From: Phycisphaerales bacterium
GTDB lineage: Bacteria; Planctomycetota; Phycisphaerae; Sedimentisphaerales; Anaerohalosphaeraceae
Reading direction: 5' to 3'
Assembly (NCBI GenBank): GCA_011055475.1
Contig: DSDH01000244.1
Coordinates: 1-13,358 of the forward strand
DNA: 13,358 bases
Within the stretch, counting starts at the first letter, position 1. Every line of letters starts with the position of its first letter. Shown here one piece after another: positions 1 to 8,816 of the stretch. The notes beneath the pieces were generated by a model. It made no database searches and had not been told where the DNA came from. It saw nothing but the letters and a program-made list of their open reading frames with translations. Both the position numbers and the translations under genes were made by a program.

Positions 1-537
1 ACCCTGCGGGTTGCCCGTCAGGACCTGCCGGCCGTCCACAAACAGGTCATGGCGGGTGACGTTGTCCACGGGCATGACCATCCGGTACCACGTGTCCGGC
101 GCCGTGACGAAGCCGGTCTGCCTGGAGTAACCGACCGCCGCAATGCCGATCGCCCCGTCGCTGGCGTGCACCGTCCAGTCCGAATCATCCGAGTTGGCCG
201 GATCGGTCTGGAAGAAGTCCACGAACTTGCCCACGCTGCCGGCCGGATAGCGGAAGTCCACCAGCAGCGTCCATTCGTTGACCTTCTCGCCCCCGCCGTT
301 CGGCGCCATGCCGTGCGGGCAGATGAAGTGACTGCCCACGCCGATCTGCACGGCGGTATCCTCCTCATCGAGCCCCTCCGCCGGCTGCACGGTTCCCACC
401 AGAACCAGATCTGGGCCCCGAGTCGCCGTGTTCGGATCGGCGGGGTCAAAGTCCCAGATTCCCACCGGCTCGCGGACGGCCGCCTGGGCGATGCCCACGG
501 ACGCGAGCACCATCAATGTATTCTTAATCATCTTCAT
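1..537 (-). CDS. Secreted LamG/concanavalin A-like protein, N-terminal part (gene runs off the left edge)
   Basis: 179 codons are visible in an uninterrupted frame that reaches base 1, so the C-terminus is missing. The start is ATG at 537, fixed by a strong AAGGAGG ribosome binding site 6 nt upstream. Residues 1-20 (MKMIKNTLMVLASVGIAQA plus A) form a typical Sec signal peptide. The mature part begins with a G-I-W-D-F-D strand, then shows the beta-strand pattern of a LamG-like jelly roll: 'NEWTLLVDF' near residue 95, 'KFVDFFQ' near residue 110, 'TWYRMVMPVDN' near residue 150 and 'LFVDGRQV' near residue 165. This fold usually binds carbohydrate or another surface ligand; no catalytic residues are visible in this part. 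From general knowledge of planctomycete proteins, such a domain often precedes another domain, but that part is not in view. It lies 128 nt downstream of a pseudopilin gene on the same strand and is probably co-transcribed with it. I am sure of the gene and the secretion signal, less so of the exact family. Confidence 0.8.
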   Translation of the reverse strand, partial: MKMIKNTLMVLASVGIAQAAVREPVGIWDFDPADPNTATRGPDLVLVGTVQPAEGLDEEDTAVQIGVGSHFICPHGMAPNGGGEKVNEWTLLVDFRYPAGSVGKFVDFFQTDPANSDDSDWTVHASDGAIGIAAVGYSRQTGFVTAPDTWYRMVMPVDNVTRHDLFVDGRQVLTGNPQG

Positions 538-543
538 CCCGTG

Positions 544-550
544 CCTCCTT
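544..550 (-). promoter_or_regulatory. Strong ribosome binding site for the left-edge LamG-like gene
   Basis: On the minus strand this reads AAGGAGG, a near-perfect anti-16S match, 6 nt before the ATG at 537. It decides the start of the incomplete LamG-like gene. Confidence 0.8.
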
Positions 551-665
551 CATTCATGTGAGGTGGTAAAAAGGTTGCAGACCGTGCACTCTCTGCTCAT
601 CACGACGGACGCCCCTCCTCTGCGATGCTGCAATCTGTCATGCCTCACGGCCGGCGCCTCGGCGC

Positions 666-1574
666 TCAATCGTCGATAACCGCGTACCTTTCCGAGTCCT
701 CGCGATGGACCGTCTCCACGTGCCCATCGACAAACACGGCGTTCACCACGCCCGTCTCCAAATGCGGATCCTTGGCCTTGTGGAAGGTGCCGAAGCAGTC
801 CCACGGCGTCACGCCGGATCGGCTGTGCCCGCCGTCGATCACGCATAACGCCGTGTCGTTAAACACGAAGGTGCACCACCCGGGCGTCAGCCACAGATTC
901 TCTTCGCTGAAGAAGAACACCTGAGATTGATTCCGGATTTCCGTCACCCGCCGCTCGCTCAGGTGCTCGTTCATGGAATAGCTGTAATTGGGCACGATAG
1001 GGATCGATTCGTGATGCTGCGGATGCTGGTCGCCGAAGCGGCGGGCAACCTCGATGAACTTCGGGCAGATCTGCACCTGTTTCATCTCGAGGTAGGGCCA
1101 CAACGGGCCCGCATACTGCGGGTTTCGCGTCAGGTCGAAACGCGGGTTGTGCCAGCGGCAGTATCGGTGCGGTTCGGCCTCCGGGTACAGATCATCGGCG
1201 GGGTACTCGCCATGCCGGTTGTAGAAACTGGTCCACGCATTGGGCATGGTCTCTTGATTGTCGGAGGCATACATCGCGGCGACCATGCCGTAATTCCTCA
1301 GGTTGTTCTTGCAAAGCACGAATCGCACCTGCTCCTTGGCCTTCTGCATCGCAGGGATAACGATGGCCAGGAGAAGGCCGATGATGACGATCACCACGAG
1401 CAACTCAATGAGGGTAAACCCGGGACCCGATCGGCGGTGCGGCGATGCTTTCATCGGACAGGATTGGATGGCCTCACGCGCGAATAGCCTCACCGACGCG
1501 AACACCTCCCGTGAAAAGCGGCTTTCGCGTCCGATCCTCCGTGCCAGGCCTGCCTCATGCCGATAGAGCTTCAT
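666..1574 (-). CDS. Type II/IV pseudopilin-like protein with prepilin N-methylation motif and C-terminal DGH motif
   Basis: The protein carries a class III prepilin signal: a basic leader, then G-P-G cut before FTLIELLVVI, with the essential Glu at position +5 and a ~20-residue hydrophobic helix (about residues 54-76 from ATG 1574). A prepilin peptidase should cleave before Phe53 and methylate it. The globular part has 'CKNNLRNYGMVAAMYASDNQ', the usual segment of planctomycete pseudopilins. It ends with 'VNAVFVDGHVETV', the H-X9-DG type signature; here the nearest His gives H-X11-DG. Such proteins are probably minor components of a type II secretion or type IV pilus-like machine. Start choice is uncertain. 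ATG 1574 has an AAGG with 6 nt spacing, GTG 1580 is also possible, and ATG 1454 gives the more usual 12-residue leader but has no ribosome binding site. An exact-consensus promoter lies upstream. The stop is 128 nt before the LamG-like gene at the left edge. Confidence 0.88.
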   Translation of the reverse strand: MKLYRHEAGLARRIGRESRFSREVFASVRLFAREAIQSCPMKASPHRRSGPGFTLIELLVVIVIIGLLLAIVIPAMQKAKEQVRFVLCKNNLRNYGMVAAMYASDNQETMPNAWTSFYNRHGEYPADDLYPEAEPHRYCRWHNPRFDLTRNPQYAGPLWPYLEMKQVQICPKFIEVARRFGDQHPQHHESIPIVPNYSYSMNEHLSERRVTEIRNQSQVFFFSEENLWLTPGWCTFVFNDTALCVIDGGHSRSGVTPWDCFGTFHKAKDPHLETGVVNAVFVDGHVETVHREDSERYAVIDD

Positions 1575-1580
1575 GACCAC

Positions 1581-1885
1581 CCTTGTCCCGCCTTATCTGC
1601 CCCCCGCACGATGACCCGACGGCGACCCCGGTTCAGGGTCACAAAAGTCCCACTCATTGCGGGCAGTATTATAGCATCCCCGTTCTAACCTTGTCAAGCT
1701 TGCGGTTGGTTAGTATTGCGTGTGGATTCCGGTCATCACCGGGTTTATGTTCGTCCTGTCAGAGTCCGCCGACCAGCGTCTCCGACCGGACGGTTCGGGC
1801 TCAGCAGCCCTCGGTTTGCTGATCGCGCCGATGAACCTGCCCGGGCGGCGGGTCACATCGTTGTCAACCGGACAAGCAAGGCACC
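1581..1885. other. ~305-nt intergenic region between the CotH gene and the pseudopilin gene
   Basis: No convincing gene is seen on either strand. It holds a consensus promoter for the pseudopilin (1668-1697). Downstream of the CotH stop there are only short hairpins: TTGTC/GACAA at 1861-1875 and GGGCT/AGCCC at 1797-1810. Neither is followed by a T-run on the minus strand, so no canonical terminator for the CotH gene can be called. The stretch around 1660-1720 is visibly more AT-rich than the genes, as expected for a promoter. Confidence 0.6.
1668..1697 (-). promoter_or_regulatory. Consensus sigma-70 promoter for the pseudopilin gene
   Basis: On the minus strand, TTGACA (1692-1697) is followed after an 18-bp spacer by TATAAT (1668-1673). 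Both hexamers are exact consensus matches, and the spacer is one base over the optimum. The predicted transcription start is near 1661, leaving a leader of about 85 nt to ATG 1574 or about 205 nt to ATG 1454. It sits in an AT-richer patch of a GC-rich region, right where the next gene needs a promoter. Promoter activity itself is inferred. Confidence 0.75.
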
Positions 1886-4800
1886 TCAAGGCATGGGCCG
1901 CATGTGCCCCAACCAGTCCTGGATGAATTGCAGCAGGTCGTCCAGGTCGACCAGGCCGTTGGGTGGAGCGGCCACGTCGGCCTGGTCATCATAGGCAGGA
2001 TCGGCCATCTCGCTGAGCCATGCCCTGCTGAGAAGCTCCCAATCGAACAAATCCACGAGCCCATCCCGATTGACGTCCCCACAGGCGTAGGCCCGCCGGC
2101 CGGGTGTCGGCTCGGCCCGCCGCCATGATGCAGGGTCATTGCCGGATAACCCGCCCGCGCATCGTTGCAGCACCGGCCTGGCCGGCTCGTACACCTGTGG
2201 CCAGGGCGCCCGGTCGAAGTAGTACACCTCATCGCTGATGATCCACGATACCTCCTGGCCCAGTACATCCGGCGCCTGCGGCCTTTCCAGGGCGACCCGG
2301 CCCGTCGGCGCGGTCAACGCCCCGCGCCAGGGCCCCACGACATCACCCCCCGGCACGAGCCCCGCCAGATCGTAGGCCTGCTCGAACGCCGCCAACGATG
2401 CCAGATCCGCCGCCGGATCGAACCCCACCACCAGCAGCCGGGCGTAAGGCCCCAGGACAACGCCGGCCGGAAACGTGAACTCGACCGATCCATCCAGTCG
2501 CCGGCGACCCGCGGCGTCCTCCAGCGCCAGCGGCTCGTCCGTAGCGTTGTAGATCTCCACATACTCCAGTCCCGGCGCCGCGGCGGCCGATGTGGACATC
2601 ACCTCGCTGATGATCGCATCCCGCACCGGTTCTGTGTTCGGGGCGTCCCGACTGGGGGTCAGAGCCTGCCAGAAACCCACCCCATCCGGATAGCGCCCCA
2701 GTGAGACCGCGTTCGGCTGGCCCTTGAAGACGATCGCGTCCACGATGCGATCCATGCCGTCGCCGGGCAGATGCGACAGGTAGACCGCCTCGCCGGCCTT
2801 GTCCAGACCGAACCCCTCTGTGACGGGATTGTGGAAGTCACTGGCTTCATCAAACGATACGTATTCACCGGGCCCGATCACCCTCGGCGGCAATGCCCAC
2901 TTGCGCAGCTCGGCGATGTCGTCGCTCAAGTACCAGGTGCCATCCACCTGGATCGGCCCATCGCCGGCGTTGTACAGTTCTATCCAGTCATTCGAATCGT
3001 GCGGCGGCACATCGTAGTCCGTGTGGGCCATCACCTCATTGAGCACCGGTCCATCGGGCGGCAAGGGATCGGCCGTCCCCGGAGAGCCCAGGATATAGGT
3101 TCCCGCCCGCCAGTTGCCCCCGTAGTCGAGCGAGCCTTCGGGCTGATCCGGCATGGCCCGCTCCAGGGGAACCAGCGCGTGGCCGCCGCCATCCGCCGCG
3201 GCTGGCCAACCCCGCCCATCATCGTAGGTGAACGACAAAATTGGGGCGCCGAATCGACCCTCGATGCGCACGGTCTCGCCATCGTTGGCCAGAGCGCCCC
3301 TATACTGGCCCGCCACCGGAATCGCCGGGCCATAACGTTGCCGAAAGGCGTCGACGTTCTTGACCACGACGACGAACGCCCCCGGCGCGAGGGCGGTGAT
3401 GTCCCCATCGACAAATGCGTACTCAATCCCGTCGGTGATCCGGACGTGGGTCAGATCGAGCGTGACGGGCCCGGTGTTCTGAAACTCGATGAACTCGTAG
3501 TCCTTACCGCCCGGCGGATCGTACATGACCTCGGTGACGCGCAGAAACTGCCGCAGCGGATGGGTGCTGACGGAACTGGTCACCGTGATACTCGCCGACG
3601 CGACGGGGCGGCCCTGGTAATCGCAGGCCTCGAACGTCAACACGTTCGGGCCAAACGCCAGCGGCACGGTGACCTTCCACGTGGTGATACCGGTCCACGT
3701 CACGTCGAGCGGCTTGGTCTGTCCGGCCAGGCGGATCCGGTACACGTCGATCCACGCGCGCCCCTGGATCGTGACGTGGTCCGTATCAACGGCCAGCGGC
3801 GCCCCGGCGTTCGTCGTGATGACGAACGGCACTTGGGCGGGCAATTGCCCCAGAACGTAATTGCGACGCTGTTCGACCCGGCTGAGGATCTCGCTGCTGA
3901 CGTCCTGGCCCGCGGGGCCGGCATAGTGCCGGACCCACGGCTCCAGGTACTCGGTGTTGAAAGCGGTCTGCATGATATCATACAGGTGCGTGTAGAAGAG
4001 CCGCTTGAAACGGTCCAGGGCGATCACCTTCTGCAGGTTGCTGCCCCCGCCGAAGATCGAGGCCCCGGTGGACTGGTAAAAGGCGAAATCCATGTCCCAC
4101 GGCAGGGCCAACACGCGCCCATCCTCCGGCCGCGTGTAGAACATGATGTTGTGCGCCAGACCCTGGTTGTACGTGTCCCCCACGCCCCCCAGCGACTCGA
4201 AGGCGAAGACCCGCATCCACTCATCGACGTCGATGACGTGGTCGATCCGCTCGTCGAGGGCGGCGCCGCTCAGACTGAAGGTCTTGGCCATGGTCATCAT
4301 GGCGTCGAAGTCGTCCGCCGCCCGGTTGTTCTTGATCAGGTAGTTCCAGCGATACCCCTCCTTGTCGTCGCCCATGTCCCGCAAATCGACGGCCAGCACG
4401 GCGCTGGGCGGCTGCTTGAGACCCTCGGCCGAACCGTCGTCGGTGCTCTGCGAATAGTAGATCAGCTCGAATTCATACAGCGTGCCATCCTGCCCGTCGA
4501 CGAACTGCGCGCCGAGAAACGCATCGTCGTATCGCGCCATCATCAACTGCGCCGGCCCATCGAGGTTGCCCGCTGGGGAGATCAGATAGATGATATCATC
4601 GTACATCCCGGGAATGCCGCCGGCCCGGTTGCCGATGTGCTTGAGGACGAGCTCGCGATGGCTGGCGCCGATCCCGCCGGGCCCGCCGTTGCGGTCAATC
4701 GCCACGGTATCGTGAACGCCGCAGAACAGCGATTCCGGACGGAAGCGAATATTATACCCGACCCGATTATTGTTCCGTCCGTAGCCGCTGCCCTTGAGAC

Positions 4801-7800
4801 GTAACCCGACGTCGTAGTAAATGTCCCGCTCGTTCCAGATCACCGTGGCCGGCATCCGATGATTGCTCATGACGTTCGTGGACGCGTGCAGGAGCGCCGT
4901 ATCGGCCGCGGTCATCAGCACTCGAAAGTTGTGCCGGCCGGGAGCCGCCTGGCCATCGTTCACCTTAAACAGGGCCCGCGACTCCGACCCCGCGGGCGGC
5001 CAGACGCTGACGGCCCCCAGGCGGTCCTCGGCCTGCACGTAGAATTGTACCAGTGTGCCGGCGACCAGGCCGGGCAGCGTGCACCGCCAGGTCCCATCCC
5101 CCACGGGGTCCATAGCAAGTGTCTCGAACGGCTCACCATCCCGACACCATAACACGTTGACCGCGTCCACCCCGTCCGGGTCCTCTGCCCGCACCGAGAT
5201 AGCGACGGGCGCACCCGGATCGGGCACGACGGGACTGTGCCGCAGGTCGCCCAACGTCGGGCCGATATTCGGCTCGTATCGGCTGTTGCGCTGTCCCGGC
5301 GTGCCCGCCGCCGACGGCATCAGCAGCGCCGTGGTCCGCGGGGCGCGGTTGAAGTACAGCCGCGTGTTCAGCAGGTGAGAACCGCCAAGCCACTTGGCAC
5401 GGAAGGAAATCTCATACTCCCGGCCATTGACGATCGCCCGGTTGCCCGCGAGCGTGGTTTCGACATGGTTGTGCATGTGCTCGGTCGGGCCGGTGGCGCG
5501 TACGTGCAGGACGAAGTTGCCCGGCTTGTCCGGGTCGGGGATGACCGTGGCGAAGGCGTGATTGCCCAGGAATCGCCACCCCCCGGCGCCGCTCTGGAAG
5601 GAACCGTTTTGGATCAGTTGAACCGCGGTACCATCGGGGTCCTCGACCACGCGGATGTCGTCGATGAGAAACTCCCCGGCGCCCAGCAGGCCGAAAATGA
5701 ACTCATTCCACAACGTCGGCTCATTACCATTTGGTGTGGGGTTCGCGACGGCGCGGTAGGTGTACGTCTTCCACGCCGCCCGGGGCCGCTCATTGCTGGC
5801 CGCCCACGCCAGCGGGCAGGCATTGTCCGCGAACGGGTCCCGCAGCTCCAGCGACGAGCCCCCGCCATCGGCCCAAGCCGGCCAGTAGCCCCGGTCCGAA
5901 TACCGCACCCGGTCCGCCACGTTTTTGTTCCCGTCCTGAAGGATCAGCTCATCGGCCCGGTTGGAGAGTCGCCCCTTGAAATCCCCGACCACCGCGATGC
6001 CCGGCAACTCGGCCCGCAGCGCCGCGCTATCGCGGGCCACGACCAGGTACTCGCCCGGCCCCAGGACAACGTCGGGCTCGAAATCGTAACGGACGCCGCC
6101 GGTCAGCCTCCAACCGGCCAGGGGCACCGCGTGCTCGCCTCGATTGAACAATTCGACCCATTCCTGGGTCGGCTCGTGGAATGGGATGTAGGGCCGGACC
6201 TCCCGTCGGGCATGGAGCTCCGGAAGGATCAACATGTCGGTGCTGCCCGTCGACCAGTTCAACCCGTGTATCGCCAGGATATTCGAACCGGCTCGCAGGT
6301 GCTGCTTGTAGGCGGTGATATCGAAGACGGCGAACACGACGGCCTGGTCATCGGGTCGGCTGGCCGTGGCGCGCGAATCCCATTGCAGCGTCTGCGTGTT
6401 TCCATCGCGGCCGGGCGCGTTGCTGTGCGCCACCTCGACGCCGTTGAGGTACGCCACGAAGCCATCGTCGTATTTCATCAGCAGCCGCAGGGTCTCGACG
6501 GCGTTCGGGGCGTCCACGTTAAAGGGAATCCGCATGTAAACCGATGCATTCTTGCCGTACATTTCCTCGCGGACGTCGGTGCCGATCAGGGCTTCATAGC
6601 CCTGCGACAGCTCAAAGCCGACGCCGGTCGTATCCCCCTGTCCGTGCGTCCAGGTCGAATCATCGAAAGGCTCGGCCCCACCCCGCCAGTCCAGGCCCGC
6701 ATCGGCCTCGGTGGGCACGAGCGCTTTCACCGGCGCGAACGACGCCAGCAGAACGGTGTCCTCGTGCTCGGCCTCGGATTCAGGGACGGATGAGGGATGA
6801 TACAGGATCTCGTTGATGACGATCGCATCCTGAAAGTCGAACAGATTCGCCGACCCGAACGTGGCCTGCGACGGATAGGCCCAGTCTCCGTGGCCGTCCG
6901 GATACCGTGCCCGATGTGAGTTCTTCACCACGGCGGCGTCGATCACCGCGTCGCCGTCGGCGGTGTACAAGAACAGCTTGTCCTCATCGCTGGGATGGAA
7001 CCCCAGCACGGGTTCGTCCAGGGTCATGTACTCGCCCGCCGCCAGTGTGCCCGCCGGCAACACGTATCGGCCGTCGGTGGTCCCCTTGCAGATCAGGACC
7101 AGGCCGCCGACATTCAGGGCTCGATCGTCGTCGTTGAGCAGTTCCACGCGGAACGGCCACTCCTTGGCGGAGGTGATTTCATTAATGACAAGCCCCGGCA
7201 GCGGGGCCTCCGAGATCGGCGTCTCTATCACCGTCAGGCTCGCGGCAAAGAACGCATCCGTACTGGCCGGCGCGTGGTGCACCTCGACCGCCAACAGGTT
7301 CTCGCCGGGCGCCAGCAAACCGCCATCCAGCGTGATCCGCCTCGGCGACAAGGGGTCCGCCACCTCCTCCAGCGCCGGCGTGTCATACGCGATCGGCCCA
7401 TCGGGCATGTTCAGGGCCCCCGCCCGCTGGCCGTTCAGATAGAACACGGCCCCATCATCGACCATGCCATCCAATTCCAGCGACACGTGCGTATCCGGGC
7501 TCGGCTCGTACACGAAGGTCTTGCGGAAGTAGTACGTCGAGGCCGACGCCGACAGCGCGGTGCGGCCGGGGAAAAGCACCGCCGAACCCTCCAGCGCGAC
7601 GCGCAGACCCGATGGGTTGGGCGATGATCCCCCATTGACAAACGCGAACTCCAGCGTGTTGAGGCCCTCGACGAAACCGGCTTCGATCGTAAACGACTCG
7701 CTCCAGGCCGCGAAGCCCGAACACTGAATGCCGGTGCTTGCGCGATTGACCAGGACATCCGTCAGATAGTCATCGACGGCGATCCTTAGCGTCAGCCGGG

Positions 7801-8806
7801 CGGTTGCCGCGTCAAACCCGCTCAGATCAAATGGCGTCGCGAAGGCATACGGGCCCGCGGGGAAGTTGTCATTTCCCTGGCCACTGAGGCCGATCCATTG
7901 CGACTCGCCCGTGTTCGCCAGCCAGGCCGAGTGGTTCTGCATGGCGTACACCGCCTCGCCGGTCGCCGCATTCGTGTAGTGCGGATCGGGCTGGCCATAC
8001 GCCAGCGGCTGGCCCTGATCATCGAGCCCCGTGCTGAAGACCGTGGGGATCGTCACCCGCTGGCCGCCGCCGGGCGCCGGACCCGTGTAGAAACCGGCCG
8101 GCCCCACCGCCCAGTCGCCGCCGGGCTGGCCGGGCTCCTTCCACGTCTCGCCCAACGGCTGACCCGCATCGTTGTAGTCCCACGCATCCCACGTCCCGAT
8201 CAGCGGCGTGCGGATCGGCCCCGCATCCGCGCGGGGGAAGTTCACCCGGCCGGGCGTGCCTCCCAGTTGGCGGCTCCACGTCCAGTTGGCCGGCGATGGA
8301 CCGCCCACGTCGGGGTTGATCTTGGCCAGCGACACACCCGACCCATCCGGCGCCACGGGCCAGTCGCCGCCATCGCGATAGTCCATCTCATCCATGATGC
8401 GCCCGCTGTTGTTGCGAAGCTCCAGGCGCTCGCCGGAGTTGGACAGGCGACCCTCGAATGGACCATAAGGAACCTCCGTCAGCCCGGCCGCGACGGCCAA
8501 CTCCTCCGGCGATATCGCGACCACGACGTATCCCTCCGCGGGGATGACGGCGCCGTCGGGAAACGTGTAGTCGATGCCCCCCGTGATCGACCAGCCGGAC
8601 AGGTCGACGTCCACGATGAGCCGGTTATGCAGCTCGAGCCATTCCATCCGGCTCTCATCCGCCGCCGGGTGATACATCAGCTCATTAAACAACACGACCG
8701 TGTCCGTCGCCGTCGCCATCGTTGCGGCCCCGGCCAGAAGCACCAGGACGACCCATCGGCGTGTTACGCCCCCAGACCCCACCGGATTCTGTACACACCG
8801 TCTCAT
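1886..8806 (-). CDS. Giant secreted protein: six lamin-tail domains, CotH kinase-like domain, C-terminal dockerin-like tag
   Basis: 2306 residues from ATG 8806; a TTG directly before it at 8809 could also serve, and a weak GGATG lies 6 nt upstream. Residues 1-34 are a Tat-like or Sec signal (twin Arg at 16-17, hydrophobic 18-28, then ATATA). Approximate layout: lamin-tail 1 at 36-165; galactose-binding-like beta-sandwiches at 200-530; lamin-tail 2 at 538-650; lamin-tail 3 at 660-990, split by an inserted sandwich at 684-875; a CBM4/9-like part at 1010-1165; an Ig-like domain at 1186-1283; CotH at 1290-1655; an Ig-like domain at 1660-1745; lamin-tails 4, 5 and 6 at 1755-1910, 1918-2055 and 2063-2200; dockerin-like at 2242-2300. 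CotH hallmarks are 'GLRLKGSG' (1334-1341), 'AHNIMFY' (1551-1557) and the metal-binding 'WDMDFAF' (1570-1576). Known CotH proteins phosphorylate other secreted proteins; the substrate here is unknown. The tail shows D-V-N-R-D-G-L-V-D and a second, looser calcium loop. The protein is probably exported and displayed or released. Domain borders are estimates. Confidence 0.88.
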   Translation of the reverse strand: MRRCVQNPVGSGGVTRRWVVLVLLAGAATMATATDTVVLFNELMYHPAADESRMEWLELHNRLIVDVDLSGWSITGGIDYTFPDGAVIPAEGYVVVAISPEELAVAAGLTEVPYGPFEGRLSNSGERLELRNNSGRIMDEMDYRDGGDWPVAPDGSGVSLAKINPDVGGPSPANWTWSRQLGGTPGRVNFPRADAGPIRTPLIGTWDAWDYNDAGQPLGETWKEPGQPGGDWAVGPAGFYTGPAPGGGQRVTIPTVFSTGLDDQGQPLAYGQPDPHYTNAATGEAVYAMQNHSAWLANTGESQWIGLSGQGNDNFPAGPYAFATPFDLSGFDAATARLTLRIAVDDYLTDVLVNRASTGIQCSGFAAWSESFTIEAGFVEGLNTLEFAFVNGGSSPNPSGLRVALEGSAVLFPGRTALSASASTYYFRKTFVYEPSPDTHVSLELDGMVDDGAVFYLNGQRAGALNMPDGPIAYDTPALEEVADPLSPRRITLDGGLLAPGENLLAVEVHHAPASTDAFFAASLTVIETPISEAPLPGLVINEITSAKEWPFRVELLNDDDRALNVGGLVLICKGTTDGRYVLPAGTLAAGEYMTLDEPVLGFHPSDEDKLFLYTADGDAVIDAAVVKNSHRARYPDGHGDWAYPSQATFGSANLFDFQDAIVINEILYHPSSVPESEAEHEDTVLLASFAPVKALVPTEADAGLDWRGGAEPFDDSTWTHGQGDTTGVGFELSQGYEALIGTDVREEMYGKNASVYMRIPFNVDAPNAVETLRLLMKYDDGFVAYLNGVEVAHSNAPGRDGNTQTLQWDSRATASRPDDQAVVFAVFDITAYKQHLRAGSNILAIHGLNWSTGSTDMLILPELHARREVRPYIPFHEPTQEWVELFNRGEHAVPLAGWRLTGGVRYDFEPDVVLGPGEYLVVARDSAALRAELPGIAVVGDFKGRLSNRADELILQDGNKNVADRVRYSDRGYWPAWADGGGSSLELRDPFADNACPLAWAASNERPRAAWKTYTYRAVANPTPNGNEPTLWNEFIFGLLGAGEFLIDDIRVVEDPDGTAVQLIQNGSFQSGAGGWRFLGNHAFATVIPDPDKPGNFVLHVRATGPTEHMHNHVETTLAGNRAIVNGREYEISFRAKWLGGSHLLNTRLYFNRAPRTTALLMPSAAGTPGQRNSRYEPNIGPTLGDLRHSPVVPDPGAPVAISVRAEDPDGVDAVNVLWCRDGEPFETLAMDPVGDGTWRCTLPGLVAGTLVQFYVQAEDRLGAVSVWPPAGSESRALFKVNDGQAAPGRHNFRVLMTAADTALLHASTNVMSNHRMPATVIWNERDIYYDVGLRLKGSGYGRNNNRVGYNIRFRPESLFCGVHDTVAIDRNGGPGGIGASHRELVLKHIGNRAGGIPGMYDDIIYLISPAGNLDGPAQLMMARYDDAFLGAQFVDGQDGTLYEFELIYYSQSTDDGSAEGLKQPPSAVLAVDLRDMGDDKEGYRWNYLIKNNRAADDFDAMMTMAKTFSLSGAALDERIDHVIDVDEWMRVFAFESLGGVGDTYNQGLAHNIMFYTRPEDGRVLALPWDMDFAFYQSTGASIFGGGSNLQKVIALDRFKRLFYTHLYDIMQTAFNTEYLEPWVRHYAGPAGQDVSSEILSRVEQRRNYVLGQLPAQVPFVITTNAGAPLAVDTDHVTIQGRAWIDVYRIRLAGQTKPLDVTWTGITTWKVTVPLAFGPNVLTFEACDYQGRPVASASITVTSSVSTHPLRQFLRVTEVMYDPPGGKDYEFIEFQNTGPVTLDLTHVRITDGIEYAFVDGDITALAPGAFVVVVKNVDAFRQRYGPAIPVAGQYRGALANDGETVRIEGRFGAPILSFTYDDGRGWPAAADGGGHALVPLERAMPDQPEGSLDYGGNWRAGTYILGSPGTADPLPPDGPVLNEVMAHTDYDVPPHDSNDWIELYNAGDGPIQVDGTWYLSDDIAELRKWALPPRVIGPGEYVSFDEASDFHNPVTEGFGLDKAGEAVYLSHLPGDGMDRIVDAIVFKGQPNAVSLGRYPDGVGFWQALTPSRDAPNTEPVRDAIISEVMSTSAAAAPGLEYVEIYNATDEPLALEDAAGRRRLDGSVEFTFPAGVVLGPYARLLVVGFDPAADLASLAAFEQAYDLAGLVPGGDVVGPWRGALTAPTGRVALERPQAPDVLGQEVSWIISDEVYYFDRAPWPQVYEPARPVLQRCAGGLSGNDPASWRRAEPTPGRRAYACGDVNRDGLVDLFDWELLSRAWLSEMADPAYDDQADVAAPPNGLVDLDDLLQFIQDWLGHMRPMP
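6182..6757 (-). other. Beta-sandwich domain nested inside lamin-tail domain 3 of the CotH protein
   Basis: Residues about 684-875 separate the first lamin-tail strand ('IVINEILYHPSS', 662-673) from its continuation ('QEWVELFNRG', 881-890). In lamin-tails 1, 4 and 5 these two elements are only about 10-20 residues apart. The inserted part has features of a galactose-binding-like sandwich: 'FDDSTWTHG' (714-722), 'VYMRIPFNV' (756-764), 'YDDGFVAYLNGVEVA' (779-793) and 'LRAGSNILAIHGLN' (837-850). The same kind of sandwich occurs un-nested near residues 423-527 of this protein. Borders are inferred from sequence pattern only. Confidence 0.6.
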
Positions 8807-8816
8807 CAATCACATC

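Noticed and set aside
550..665. Possible regulatory element in the 128-nt gap between the pseudopilin and the left LamG-like gene
   Set aside because: Only the ribosome site is clear; the GCGC-rich palindrome near 652-665 has too small a loop and no T-run, and I see no promoter hexamers.
1797..1875. Short hairpins after the CotH stop as a terminator
   Set aside because: Stems are only 5 bp and no T-run follows on the minus strand.
2771..4804. Long plus-strand open frame of 677 codons opposite the CotH gene, and a similar one at 5237-6793
   Set aside because: It lies codon-on-codon antisense to the real gene. In that register stops appear only opposite TTA, CTA and TCA codons, which are rare in GC-rich genes. 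The product is rich in Arg, His and Val with no domain or signal.
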